From the NCBI RefSeq assembly GCF_007655005.1, contig NZ_SZVW01000001.1, forward strand, positions 310,001 to 374,000: a DNA stretch of 64,000 nucleotides, in the 5' to 3' direction. Source of the DNA: Streptomyces tibetensis (GTDB taxonomy: Bacteria; Actinomycetota; Actinomycetes; Streptomycetales; Streptomycetaceae). The notes beneath the pieces are model-generated. The model was not told the DNA's origin. It did not search any database and saw only the letters and a list, made by a program, of their open reading frames with translations. Numbering within the stretch: position 1 is the first letter of the stretch; every line of letters begins with the position of its first letter. A program made the translations under genes and the position numbers. Shown piece by piece: positions 18,097 through 25,779 of the stretch.

Positions 18097-18231
18097 CGAA
18101 AAGTTAACAACAGCCCACCGAGAGCCGAACTGGCCTGCTGGAAGGCCGGAAGTACACGCGGTGCACCGTTCTGACACATTGAGTTCACCCGGTGTACCTT
18201 CATCGGAAAGTTCAGCTGCCGGGCGGCCTCC

Positions 18232-18237
18232 TAACGT
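18232..18237 (+). promoter_or_regulatory. Candidate -10 box for leaderless GT2 transcript
   Basis: TAACGT lies seven bases before GTG 18245. A weak -35 (GTTCAG or TTCAGC near 18210-18216) is 15-16 bases upstream. No Shine-Dalgarno precedes the GTG, so a leaderless message is likely. The divergent spacer 18047-18244 holds no gene. Confidence 0.45.
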
Positions 18238-18244
18238 TTTGCGG

Positions 18245-19231
18245 GTGCCTAAGCTTTCCGTGATCGTGCCGTTCTACAACGTGCAGCAATATGCCCCGGA
18301 CACCCTCAGAAGCCTTCGGTCCAACGCCGACCGAGATTTCGAGTTCATCCTGGTCGACGACCATTCCAAGGACGAAACTCCGGCCATTCTCGAACGAGCG
18401 GCCGAGGAGCTTTCGGATGTGGCCCAGGTGCGGTACATCCGCCACGAGCAGAACGGCGGGCTCGCCACCGCGCGCAACACCGGCCTGGACGCGGCGCAGG
18501 GCGAGTACCTGACGTTCCTGGACGGTGACGACTGGCTGGCCCCCGGCTACCTCGCCGAACTGGTGTCCGCGATGGACGACTTGGGGTGCGACTTCGTGCG
18601 CACCGACCATGTGCAGGCCACCGCGCGCGCCCGTTCCGTGCACCGGGTCCCGGTCGGGCGGCGCTGGGAGGCGTTCGACCCGCGGGAGGCGATCCTGCCC
18701 GCCCACCGCTCCACCTCCGTCGACTACGCCTACGCCTGGGCCGGCGCCTATCACCGCCGCCTGGTCGACAAGGGCGTACTCCACTTCACCGACGGGCTGC
18801 GCACGGCCGAGGACCGGCCGTGGATCTGGAAGCTGCACCGTGAGGCGGAGTCGTTCGCCGTGGTGAGCCTGCTGGGCGTGTTCTACCGGCGCGGGGTGGC
18901 CTCGTCCCTGACGCAGATCGGCGATGTGCGCCAGCTCGACTTCATCCGCGCCTTCGACCAGGTGATCGAGGAGACGGCCGCGGACCGCGACGCCGACCGG
19001 CTGCTGCCCAAGGCGGTGCGGACCTACTGCGCGATCATCGCCCACCACCTCTCCAACGAGGACAGGTTCGAACCGGCCGTGGCCAGGCAGCTGCGGTCGA
19101 TGAGCGCGGCGGCCATCAAGCGCATGCCGCAGGACGCACTCGCCGACGCACTGGAGGCCATGGACATGGACCGCTCGTCCACACTGCGGCGGCTGCGGCG
19201 CCGGGTCACCACGACGGGAGCGGCCGCCTGA
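18245..19231 (+). CDS. GT2-family glycosyltransferase
   Basis: The 328-residue protein has an N-terminal GT-A domain. KLSVIVPFYNVQQYAPDTLR is the nucleotide-binding start, followed by FILVDDHSKDETPAIL, NGGLATARNTGLDAAQGEYL and LDGDDWLAPGYL with the metal-binding DGDD. A helical C-terminal region of about 110 residues ends in basic residues (TLRRLRRRV), suggesting membrane association. GTG 18245 is used, and a TTG two codons earlier is also in frame. The gene overlaps the next start by one base (TGATG). It probably builds the carrier linker or first sugars of the same wall or surface polymer as the divergent operon. Confidence 0.9.
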   Translation: MPKLSVIVPFYNVQQYAPDTLRSLRSNADRDFEFILVDDHSKDETPAILERAAEELSDVAQVRYIRHEQNGGLATARNTGLDAAQGEYLTFLDGDDWLAPGYLAELVSAMDDLGCDFVRTDHVQATARARSVHRVPVGRRWEAFDPREAILPAHRSTSVDYAYAWAGAYHRRLVDKGVLHFTDGLRTAEDRPWIWKLHREAESFAVVSLLGVFYRRGVASSLTQIGDVRQLDFIRAFDQVIEETAADRDADRLLPKAVRTYCAIIAHHLSNEDRFEPAVARQLRSMSAAAIKRMPQDALADALEAMDMDRSSTLRRLRRRVTTTGAAA

Positions 19232-20562
19232 TGCCCGGGACCACTCAGATCTTCTGCGCCTCGACGCTGTACGGCGTCGCCACCCTGGCCGCCGCGATCG
19301 ACTCCGACCTGTTCGAGGAGCCGGACCGTCGGGTGCTGCTGGTGTTCAACAACTCCGCGACCCCTGAGACCACTTTGGCCCTGGACGAGATGCCGGGCTT
19401 CGCCCCGCTGCGCGAGCACTTCGACGAGGTGCTGTCCTGGAACGAGGCGATCCGCCCCTTCCACCCCGGGGCCTGGACGCCGCGCTCGGACGACATCCCG
19501 CTCTTCGAGCGCTATCTGCGGCTGCTGTGGGGCCTCGGCGACGACCGGGTGAGCCTGGTGCTGGAATCCATCCAGGTGGCCCCCGCCCTGACGGTGGCCC
19601 AGCTGTTCACCGACGCCCCCGTCGACGTCTACGCCGACGGCCTGATGAGCTACGGCCCGACCCGCAACAAGCTGGACCCGCTGGTCGGCACGCGCGTGCG
19701 CAGGCTGCTGCACCTGGACCTGGTGCCGGGGCTCACGCCGATGCTGCTCACCGAGTTCGGCGTGCCGGCGCACCTGGTGCCGACGACGGCGTTCCTGAAG
19801 GTGCTCGGCGAGGTCACCGAGACCGTGCCCGAACTGCCCGCCCTGCCCGGCGACTCGGCGCTGCTGCTCGGCCAGTACCTGTCGGCGCTGAACATCCTCT
19901 CCCCCGAGGAGGAAGAGGACCTGCACGTGCGGATGATGCGGGGCGCGGTCGCCCGCGGCCACCGCACGGTCGTCTTCAAGCCCCACCCGACCGCACCGGC
20001 CCGCTACAGCCGCGCCCTGGAGACCGAGGCCGACAAGCTCGGCGTCGACCTGACCGTCCTGGACACGCCCGTGCTCGCCGAGGTGCTGTTCGACCGGGCC
20101 CGGCCCGCGCTGGTCGTCGGCTGCTTCTCGACCGCGCTGTTCACGGCCTCCGCCTTCTACGACCTGCCCGTCGCCCGCATCGGGACCGAACTGCTGCTGG
20201 AGCGGCTGACGCCGTATCAGAACAGCAACCGGGTGCCGACCGCCCTGGCGGACGCGCTGCTGCCCGACCTCGAGAGCGGCAAGGACGGTGACCTCCTGCC
20301 GGCCGAGCGGCTGTCCGCCCTCGTCACGGCCCTCGGATTCACCATGCAGCCGCAGATCTACCCGGATCTGCGCCCGCAGGCCGAGCGGTTCCTCGCCCGG
20401 CACCTCGGCCCGCGCACCCGGCGCTACTTCAAGAAGCGCCGCCTCACCGCGCTCGGGCTGCCCGGGGGGATTCCGCAGCGACTGGCGTTCCTGCCACGCA
20501 ATTCCACAGCACGCCGGGTGGTCCGGCGGGCCCGGGCCCTGCGCAAGGCGGTACGCCGCTGA
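19231..20562 (+). CDS. Polysialyltransferase-family protein with intact HP motif
   Basis: The 443-residue protein belongs to the alpha-2,8-polysialyltransferase-like family. QIFCASTLYGVATLAAAIDS opens the N-terminal Rossmann half. VYADGLMSYG near residue 137 corresponds to the acidic D/E-D/E-G motif. FKPHPTAPARY near residue 249 is the catalytic His-Pro motif, followed by VVGCFSTALFTASAF, which should contact CMP. The C-terminus is basic (RRVVRRARALRKAVRR), as in peripheral membrane polymerases. The start codon shares one base with the stop of the upstream GT2, so translation is coupled. It is the best candidate in the window for polymerising the CMP-activated acid made by the 14441-16640 genes. 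Confidence 0.85.
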   Translation: MPGTTQIFCASTLYGVATLAAAIDSDLFEEPDRRVLLVFNNSATPETTLALDEMPGFAPLREHFDEVLSWNEAIRPFHPGAWTPRSDDIPLFERYLRLLWGLGDDRVSLVLESIQVAPALTVAQLFTDAPVDVYADGLMSYGPTRNKLDPLVGTRVRRLLHLDLVPGLTPMLLTEFGVPAHLVPTTAFLKVLGEVTETVPELPALPGDSALLLGQYLSALNILSPEEEEDLHVRMMRGAVARGHRTVVFKPHPTAPARYSRALETEADKLGVDLTVLDTPVLAEVLFDRARPALVVGCFSTALFTASAFYDLPVARIGTELLLERLTPYQNSNRVPTALADALLPDLESGKDGDLLPAERLSALVTALGFTMQPQIYPDLRPQAERFLARHLGPRTRRYFKKRRLTALGLPGGIPQRLAFLPRNSTARRVVRRARALRKAVRR

Positions 20563-20590
20563 GCCGGTCCCGCCCGGCGGCCCGACCGGC
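20563..20590 (+). terminator. Possible terminator after the polysialyltransferase gene
   Basis: GCCGGTC (20563-20569) and GACCGGC (20584-20590) form a 7-bp stem directly after the stop codon, with a 14-base G/C-rich loop. The stem is short, so partial read-through toward the acyltransferase at 20741 is likely. The spacer 20591-20740 shows a TAGGGT (20672-20677) that might be a -10 box but no convincing -35. Confidence 0.35.
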
Positions 20591-20740
20591 CCCGGCGACA
20601 TCCAGATGAACCCATGGGGACCGGCAGGCGAAGCCTGTCGCCATCGAACGTAATTCCGTCAACTCTCGTCCTAGGGTGACAGGCGCCCGCCCACAGGCGG
20701 CTCAGGCAAAGGACATACGAACCACACAGAGGTTTCCAGC

Positions 20741-21895
20741 GTGACCGAGACGGTCGTCAGCACCCGCAAGCCACAGCCCGGCGTCGCCGTGCTGGTCGAA
20801 CCACCGGGCGCCACGACCGTCCCACGGCGCAGAAGCGACTCCGCCGGGCGGCTGCGCGCCCTGGACGGACTGCGGCTGGTGGCCGCGCTGATGGTGGCGC
20901 TGTACCACTACGGCGGGCGCGGCGGTGAGGTCGCCCAGGCCTGGGGCACCTCGCCCCGGGACCAGTTCCCCACCCTGCACTCGCTGTTCGCCTACGGCTG
21001 CCTCGGCGTCCAGGTCTTCTTCGTGATCAGCGGGTTCGTGATCTGCATGAGCGGCTGGGGCCGTCCCCTGAAGTCGTTCTTCGCCTCCCGCGCCTCCCGG
21101 CTGATGCCCGCCTACTGGGCGGCGATCCTGCTGGTGACCGGCGTCTTCGCACTGCCGGTGGTCGCCTACAAGGCGGTCTCGCCGAGCGACGCCCTGGTGA
21201 ATCTGACGATGCTCCAGATGCCCCTGGGCGTGGACCGGGTGCTCGGGGTGTGCTGGACCCTGTGGGCGGAGGTCCGCTTCTACGCCCTGTTCGCCCTGTG
21301 CGTCGTGCTGCCCGGGGCGAACCGCCGCCGGGTGGTCATGTTCTGCGCGGGCTGGATGCTGGCGGCCGTGATCGCCGAGAACGCGAACATGCCGCTGCTC
21401 GACATCGTCCTGATGCCCGAGTACGCGCCCTTCTTCATCGGCGGTGTCGGCCTCTACCTCGTGCACCGCGACCGGCGGGACGTCCACGGGTGGGGCATCG
21501 TGGCCGTCAGCTGGCTGATCGGTCAGCATTACGCGGTGCAGTCGCTGTGGCACGCCCCCGATCCGGAGGCCTTCTCCTACCGCTCGTCGTTCGGGATCAT
21601 CGCCGTCGTCACGTTCGGCTTCGTGGCGGTCGCCGCGATCGCGCTGGGCCTGCTGGGCCGGGTGAACTGGCGGTGGCTGACGGTCGCGGGCGCGCTGACG
21701 TACCCCTTCTATCTGGTCCACGAGCATCTCGGCTGGGTGGTGATCCAGGCCCTGCACCGCGGTCTGGGGCTGGCGTCCGGGGTGACTTTCGTACTGACGG
21801 TGGCGTCAATGCTGCTGCTGGCGTGGTTGCTGCACAAATATGTGGAGAAGCCGTTGACGCCCCGGCTGCGGGCGGCCCTGACGAAGACCCGCTGA
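20741..21895 (+). CDS. Acyltransferase 3 (OafA/YrhL-type) membrane protein
   Basis: The 384-residue integral membrane protein has about ten hydrophobic segments after a 35-residue cytosolic N-terminus. RLRALDGLRLVAALMVALYHYGG carries the catalytic His (LYHY), and LGVQVFFVISGFVI and SRLMPAYW are typical of acyltransferase 3. These proteins move acyl groups, usually acetyl, across the membrane onto sugars. The start is GTG 20741, with AGAGG eight bases upstream. Located after the two transferases, it probably O-acylates the surface glycan made by this locus. Regulation by its own promoter is possible given the 178-base upstream gap. Confidence 0.9.
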   Translation: MTETVVSTRKPQPGVAVLVEPPGATTVPRRRSDSAGRLRALDGLRLVAALMVALYHYGGRGGEVAQAWGTSPRDQFPTLHSLFAYGCLGVQVFFVISGFVICMSGWGRPLKSFFASRASRLMPAYWAAILLVTGVFALPVVAYKAVSPSDALVNLTMLQMPLGVDRVLGVCWTLWAEVRFYALFALCVVLPGANRRRVVMFCAGWMLAAVIAENANMPLLDIVLMPEYAPFFIGGVGLYLVHRDRRDVHGWGIVAVSWLIGQHYAVQSLWHAPDPEAFSYRSSFGIIAVVTFGFVAVAAIALGLLGRVNWRWLTVAGALTYPFYLVHEHLGWVVIQALHRGLGLASGVTFVLTVASMLLLAWLLHKYVEKPLTPRLRAALTKTR

Positions 21896-21959
21896 CGCTG
21901 TTCACGGGACGTTCAGCCGGCCGTCGATCGGGGCAACGCTCGGAGAGGAGGCTCGTCCC

Positions 21960-22880
21960 ATGACCCACGCACAAGCGATCGACGCGCACCCCGGCGAACT
22001 CGCCGACGTCCCCGGCTGGTTCCCGGCCCTGGACCAGACGCTGTTCACCTGGCTCCTCGAACAGCAGAAGACGTCCGGCATAAAGGGTGACCTGCTGGAG
22101 CTCGGCGTCTACCTGGGCAAGAGCGCGATTCTCCTCGGCCACCACCTCCAGGACGGCGAGCGGTTCACGGTCTGTGACCTGTTCGAGGGCGACGCCCCGG
22201 ACGACGCCAACAAGGCGGAGTCGGCCAAGTCGTACGCCTCCCTCACCCAGCAGGCGTTCGAGCGGAACTACCTCTCCTTCCACGACACCCTGCCCACGGT
22301 GATCACCGGCCCCAGTTCACTCGTGGACGAGAAGGTGGCCCCGGACTCCTGCCGCTTCATCCACATCGACGCCTCACACCTGTACGAGCACGTGTACGGC
22401 GACATCGGCGCGGCCCACGACATCCTGCTGCCCGAGGGCGTCGTGGTCCTGGACGACTTCCGGTCCGAGCACACCCCGGGTGTCTCGGTCGCCGCCTGGG
22501 AGGCCGTCCTCAACCGCGGTCTGCGCCCGATCTGCCTCAGCACGCAGAAGCTGTACGCGACCTGGGGCGACCCCGAACCGCTCCAGGAGGAACTGCTCGC
22601 CATGCTCCGGCTGCGCACGGACGTCGGGCTGAGCGTGCAGGAGGCGGCCGGGCACCGGCTGATCCGGACCCGCTCCCGGGGCATGAAGCCTCCGGCCTTC
22701 CCGCCCTCGCGGCACTACGCGGAGCCCGAGCCCGCCCCGGTGCGCGCCCCCGAGGTCAGCGCATCGCGTGCGGCGCGCCCGGCCCGGCCCACCCCGTCCG
22801 TGGCCCGCCGGCTCGCCAAGGACCTGCTGCCGCCCGTCCTCACCCGGGCCGTACGGCGGGCCCGCACGAAACGGTCCTGA
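21960..22880 (+). CDS. Class I SAM methyltransferase (TylF / Methyltransf_24 type)
   Basis: The 306-residue protein contains a TylF-like O-methyltransferase domain. KGDLLELGVYLGKSAILLG is motif I, VCDLFEGDAPDDA the acidic loop, and FIHIDASHLYEHVYGDI and GVVVLDDFRSE hold the metal-binding acidic residues. The last 70 residues are Pro/Arg-rich. The ATG follows GGAGAGGAGG, one of the strongest ribosome binding sites in the window. Position next to the acyltransferase suggests methylation of a sugar hydroxyl on the same polymer, which is inference. It converges on the TetR gene with only 14 bases between the stops. Confidence 0.85.
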   Translation: MTHAQAIDAHPGELADVPGWFPALDQTLFTWLLEQQKTSGIKGDLLELGVYLGKSAILLGHHLQDGERFTVCDLFEGDAPDDANKAESAKSYASLTQQAFERNYLSFHDTLPTVITGPSSLVDEKVAPDSCRFIHIDASHLYEHVYGDIGAAHDILLPEGVVVLDDFRSEHTPGVSVAAWEAVLNRGLRPICLSTQKLYATWGDPEPLQEELLAMLRLRTDVGLSVQEAAGHRLIRTRSRGMKPPAFPPSRHYAEPEPAPVRAPEVSASRAARPARPTPSVARRLAKDLLPPVLTRAVRRARTKRS

Positions 22881-22894
22881 CCCGCCGGACCGCC

Positions 22895-23545
22895 TCATGA
22901 GACCCCGTAGCGCGCCCCGATCCCCCCGATCACGAGGGCGAGTCCCTCCTCGAAGTGCCGGTCGTAGTCCTCGAAGATCTCCGCGCCCGCCTGGGCCGAC
23001 AAGGGAAAGTCGGCCATCAGGCGGGCGCGTTCGTCCATGTCGTAGCCTTCGCGCCGCTCACCCGGGAGCGGCTGGACGCCCTGCTCCTCGGTGACGAAGC
23101 CCAGCGTGTACAGGTACGCCGTGGTGAGCGCGCGGGCCGCCTGGGCGAGCGTGAACCCGGCGGCCGTGAGCAGGCGCAGGTTGTCCTCCATCTGCCCGGC
23201 GTGCTCGATGCCGGTGAAGCGTGAGCCGCTGAACACCTTCGCGCCGTCCCGGTACCCGAGCAGGGCCGTGCGCAGGCCCCGGTTGGCCTTGAGCAACCGG
23301 TCCTGCCAGGTGTCGGCCGGGTCGAGGGCGGAGCCGGCGACCATCCGGCGGTACATCTCCGTCGCCATCTCGTCGAGCAGCGCCTGCTTGTCCTTGAAGT
23401 GCCAGTAGAGGGCGGGCGCCTTCACGTCCAGCTCCCGGGCGATGGCGCGCAGGGTCAGGCCGTCGAGGCCCACCTCGTTCAGCAGCCGCAGCGCGGTGTC
23501 GGCGACCCGGCGGCGGTCGAGGGGCTCGCGTCGTTCCGTACTCAC
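22895..23545 (-). CDS. TetR-family repressor of the divergent monooxygenase
   Basis: The 216-residue regulator has an N-terminal helix-turn-helix (DGLTLRAIARELDVKAPALYWHFKDKQALLDEM) and a TetR_C-type ligand domain rich in helices. The start GTG 23545 (VSTERREPLDRRRVADTAL) is chosen. A TTG three codons upstream overlaps operator 1. Two perfect inverted repeats, CTTAAC-N3-GTTAAG, lie between this gene and the flavin monooxygenase. The protein therefore very likely represses both itself and its neighbour until a small aromatic ligand binds. The domain order and the ALYWHFKDK stretch are like tetracycline-type regulators, but the inducer cannot be read from sequence. Confidence 0.92.
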   Translation of the reverse strand: MSTERREPLDRRRVADTALRLLNEVGLDGLTLRAIARELDVKAPALYWHFKDKQALLDEMATEMYRRMVAGSALDPADTWQDRLLKANRGLRTALLGYRDGAKVFSGSRFTGIEHAGQMEDNLRLLTAAGFTLAQAARALTTAYLYTLGFVTEEQGVQPLPGERREGYDMDERARLMADFPLSAQAGAEIFEDYDRHFEEGLALVIGGIGARYGVS

Positions 23546-23554
23546 GCTTGACAA

Positions 23555-23569
23555 CTTAACACCGTTAAG
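23555..23569. promoter_or_regulatory. TetR operator 1
   Basis: CTTAAC-ACC-GTTAAG is a perfect 15-bp inverted repeat. It lies just after a TTGACA (23548-23553) that can serve as the -35 of the monooxygenase promoter, with a weak GACTCT -10 at 23572-23577. Binding here would block that promoter and also cover the leader of the TetR gene. Confidence 0.85.
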
Positions 23570-23592
23570 GCGACTCTCGTGAAGCGAAGCTA

Positions 23593-23607
23593 CTTAACGA
23601 CGTTAAG
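23593..23607. promoter_or_regulatory. TetR operator 2
   Basis: CTTAAC-GAC-GTTAAG is the second perfect repeat, centred 38 bp from operator 1. It abuts the monooxygenase ribosome binding site (AAGGAGAGG). Two sites suggest cooperative or stepwise repression. Confidence 0.85.
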
Positions 23608-23619
23608 GAGAGGTGGCCG

Positions 23620-25026
23620 ATGAGCAGGGACACGGACGTACTGGTGGTGGGCGCGGGCCCGACGGGTCTGGCACTCGGGATCGACCTCGCCCGGCGGGGC
23701 GTGGCCGCGCTGGTCGTGGAGCGGGCCGGGGCGTTGTTCCCCGGCTCGCGCGGCAAGGGGATCCAGCCGCGCACGATGGAGGTCTTCGACGACCTGGGTG
23801 TGCTCGACGCGATCCGGGCGGCGGGCGGCCCCTACCCGGTGGGGGTGATCTGGCAGGGCGGCGAGCGGGTCGGCGAGCACCGGATGTTCGACGCGGCCGA
23901 GCGAAGCGAGGACGCGCCGTACACGGAGCCGTGGATGGTGCCGCAGTGGCGCACGCAGCAGATCCTGCGGGCGCGGCTGGAGGAGCTGGGCGGACGGGTG
24001 GCGTTCGGCAGGGAGGTCGTCGGGCTGACGCAGGACGCGGACGGGGTGCGTGCCGAGTTCGCCTCGGGCGAGACCGTCACCGCCCGGTACGCCGTGGCGG
24101 CGGACGGCGGCCGCTCGACCGTGCGCAGGCTGCTCGGCATCGGCATGACGGGCGAGCTGGTCGACCCGCACCCGACGCTGGTGGCGGATGTCCGCATCAG
24201 CGGCCTGGGCCGGGACGACTGGCACGTCTTCCCGCCCGGTGACGGCGACGGCTTCCTCGCGATCTGCCCGCTGGCCGGCACCGAGGACTTCCAGCTGGTG
24301 GCGCAGTTCCCGGACGGGACGGCACCGGACCTCTCACTGGAGGGTGTCCGCAAGGTCGTCGCCGTGCGGTCGCACCTCGCGCCGGAGTCCGTGACGGAGC
24401 TGCGGTGGGCCTCGGACTTCCGCCCCCGGGCGGCCCTCGCGGACCGCTTCCGTTCCGGGCGGGTCTTCCTCGCCGGCGACGCGGCGCACGTGCACTCCCC
24501 CGCCGGCGGCCAGGGCCTCAACACCAGCGTCCAGGACGCCTACAACCTGGGCTGGAAGCTGGGCGCGGTGCTGCGCGACGGCGCGGACCCGGCCCTGCTC
24601 GACTCCTACGAGGAGGAGCGTCGGCCCGTAGCCGCCGCTGTGCTCGGTCTGTCCACGGCCGTGCACCGCGGCGAGACGCGGCGGGGCGAGGCGACCTGCC
24701 AGCTCGGGATCGGCTACCGGGATTCGCCGCTCACCCGCGAGACCCGGACCCGCCCGGGCCCGCTGCGGGCGGGCGACCGCGCACCCGACGGGACGGTGGC
24801 CGGCGTCCGGCTCTTCGACGCGTTCCGCGGCCCGCACTGGACGCTGCTGGCCCTCGGGAATACGCAGGCACCGGACCTCGGCGCACGCATCCCGGTCGTC
24901 CGGGGCCCCGCACCGGCGGTGTACGGGCCCGGCCTGTACCTCGTCCGCCCCGACGGCCATGTCGGCTGGGCGGGGGACACGGCGGCCGGACTCCCGGACC
25001 ACCTGGCCCGCTTCGGCCAGGGCTGA
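23620..25026 (+). CDS. FAD-dependent aromatic monooxygenase (PHBH fold)
   Basis: The 468-residue class A flavin monooxygenase hydroxylates an aromatic substrate with NAD(P)H and oxygen. FAD-binding signatures are visible: VLVVGAGPTGLALGIDLARR (GxGxxG), AADGGRSTVRRLLG (DG motif, NADPH) and VFLAGDAAHVHSPAGGQGLN (GD motif). The C-terminal thioredoxin-like domain of the phenol-hydroxylase/rifampicin-monooxygenase group is short. The ATG follows AAGGAGAGG. Regulated by the divergent TetR protein, it resembles antibiotic-inactivating or polyketide-tailoring enzymes. An orphan resistance or detoxification role is more likely than biosynthesis, because no pathway genes surround it. Confidence 0.9.
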   Translation: MSRDTDVLVVGAGPTGLALGIDLARRGVAALVVERAGALFPGSRGKGIQPRTMEVFDDLGVLDAIRAAGGPYPVGVIWQGGERVGEHRMFDAAERSEDAPYTEPWMVPQWRTQQILRARLEELGGRVAFGREVVGLTQDADGVRAEFASGETVTARYAVAADGGRSTVRRLLGIGMTGELVDPHPTLVADVRISGLGRDDWHVFPPGDGDGFLAICPLAGTEDFQLVAQFPDGTAPDLSLEGVRKVVAVRSHLAPESVTELRWASDFRPRAALADRFRSGRVFLAGDAAHVHSPAGGQGLNTSVQDAYNLGWKLGAVLRDGADPALLDSYEEERRPVAAAVLGLSTAVHRGETRRGEATCQLGIGYRDSPLTRETRTRPGPLRAGDRAPDGTVAGVRLFDAFRGPHWTLLALGNTQAPDLGARIPVVRGPAPAVYGPGLYLVRPDGHVGWAGDTAAGLPDHLARFGQG

Positions 25027-25070
25027 AGGGTGTTGCGGAGGGCCCGGTCTCGGGCATGTGGCAACGCCCT
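25027..25070. terminator. Bidirectional terminator between convergent genes
   Basis: The outer arms AGGGTGTTGC (25027-25036) and GCAACGCCCT (25061-25070) pair over 10 positions with one wobble. An inner GCCCG-GTCT-CGGGC hairpin (25042-25055) is nested. It serves the monooxygenase (+) and the LysE gene (-). Confidence 0.75.
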
Positions 25071-25084
25071 GTAGCCCCGGTGCG

Positions 25085-25732
25085 CTACGAACTCGCCAGC
25101 GACAGCTTCACCGCGAACCCGAGGAACAGCGCGCCCGCCGCCGAGGTCGCCCCCGCCGACAGGCGCCTGCGGCGGCGGAAGGCGGCGGCCAGCCGGGTGC
25201 CGCCGAATATCAGCGCGCTGAGGTAGAGCACGCTGGCGAACTGGGCGAGGGCGCCGAGGACGACGAAGGACAGGGCGGGGTAGGCGTACCCCGGGTCCAC
25301 GAACTGCACGAAGAAGGCGACGAAGAAGAGGATCGCCTTGGGGTTGAACAGGCTGACGACGAAGGCACGGCCAAAGGGCCGCTCCTCGGCGGGCGCGGGC
25401 GCCTCGTCACCGGCGGTCCGCTCCGCACGCGTCCGCCACATGCCCCACGCGGCCCGCAGCATGCCGATGGCCAGCCAGGTCAGATATCCGGCCCCGGCGT
25501 ACTTGACGACGGCGAACAGCACGGCGTTCGCCTGGAGCAGCGAGGCGACTCCGGCCGCGGACAGCGTCATCAGCACCGCGTCCCCGCACCAGACTCCGGC
25601 CGAGGCGGTGTATCCGGCGCGCACACCACGGCGGGCGGCCACGGACAGCACGTACAGCGAGTTGGGACCGGGCAGCAGAATGATCAGGACGAGGCCCGCC
25701 AGGTAGGTGGGCAGATCGACGACACCGAACAT
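25085..25732 (-). CDS. LysE/RhtB-family amino-acid exporter
   Basis: The 215-residue membrane protein has six hydrophobic segments. The N-terminal LPTYLAGLVLIILLPGPNSLYVLSVAARRG contains the conserved PGPN of this family, and FNPKAILFFVAFFVQF is the second hallmark. It exports amino acids or similar small solutes. ATG 25732 gives the usual family length. An upstream in-frame ATG (25762) gives ten extra residues and cannot be excluded. It follows the mutase gene on the same strand after 47 bases, but a functional connection is not evident. Confidence 0.85.
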   Translation of the reverse strand: MFGVVDLPTYLAGLVLIILLPGPNSLYVLSVAARRGVRAGYTASAGVWCGDAVLMTLSAAGVASLLQANAVLFAVVKYAGAGYLTWLAIGMLRAAWGMWRTRAERTAGDEAPAPAEERPFGRAFVVSLFNPKAILFFVAFFVQFVDPGYAYPALSFVVLGALAQFASVLYLSALIFGGTRLAAAFRRRRRLSAGATSAAGALFLGFAVKLSLASS

Positions 25733-25779
25733 GCGAGTGAGTGTCGCACGCGGGTCCGACATCCCCGCCCGGCCGCAGG

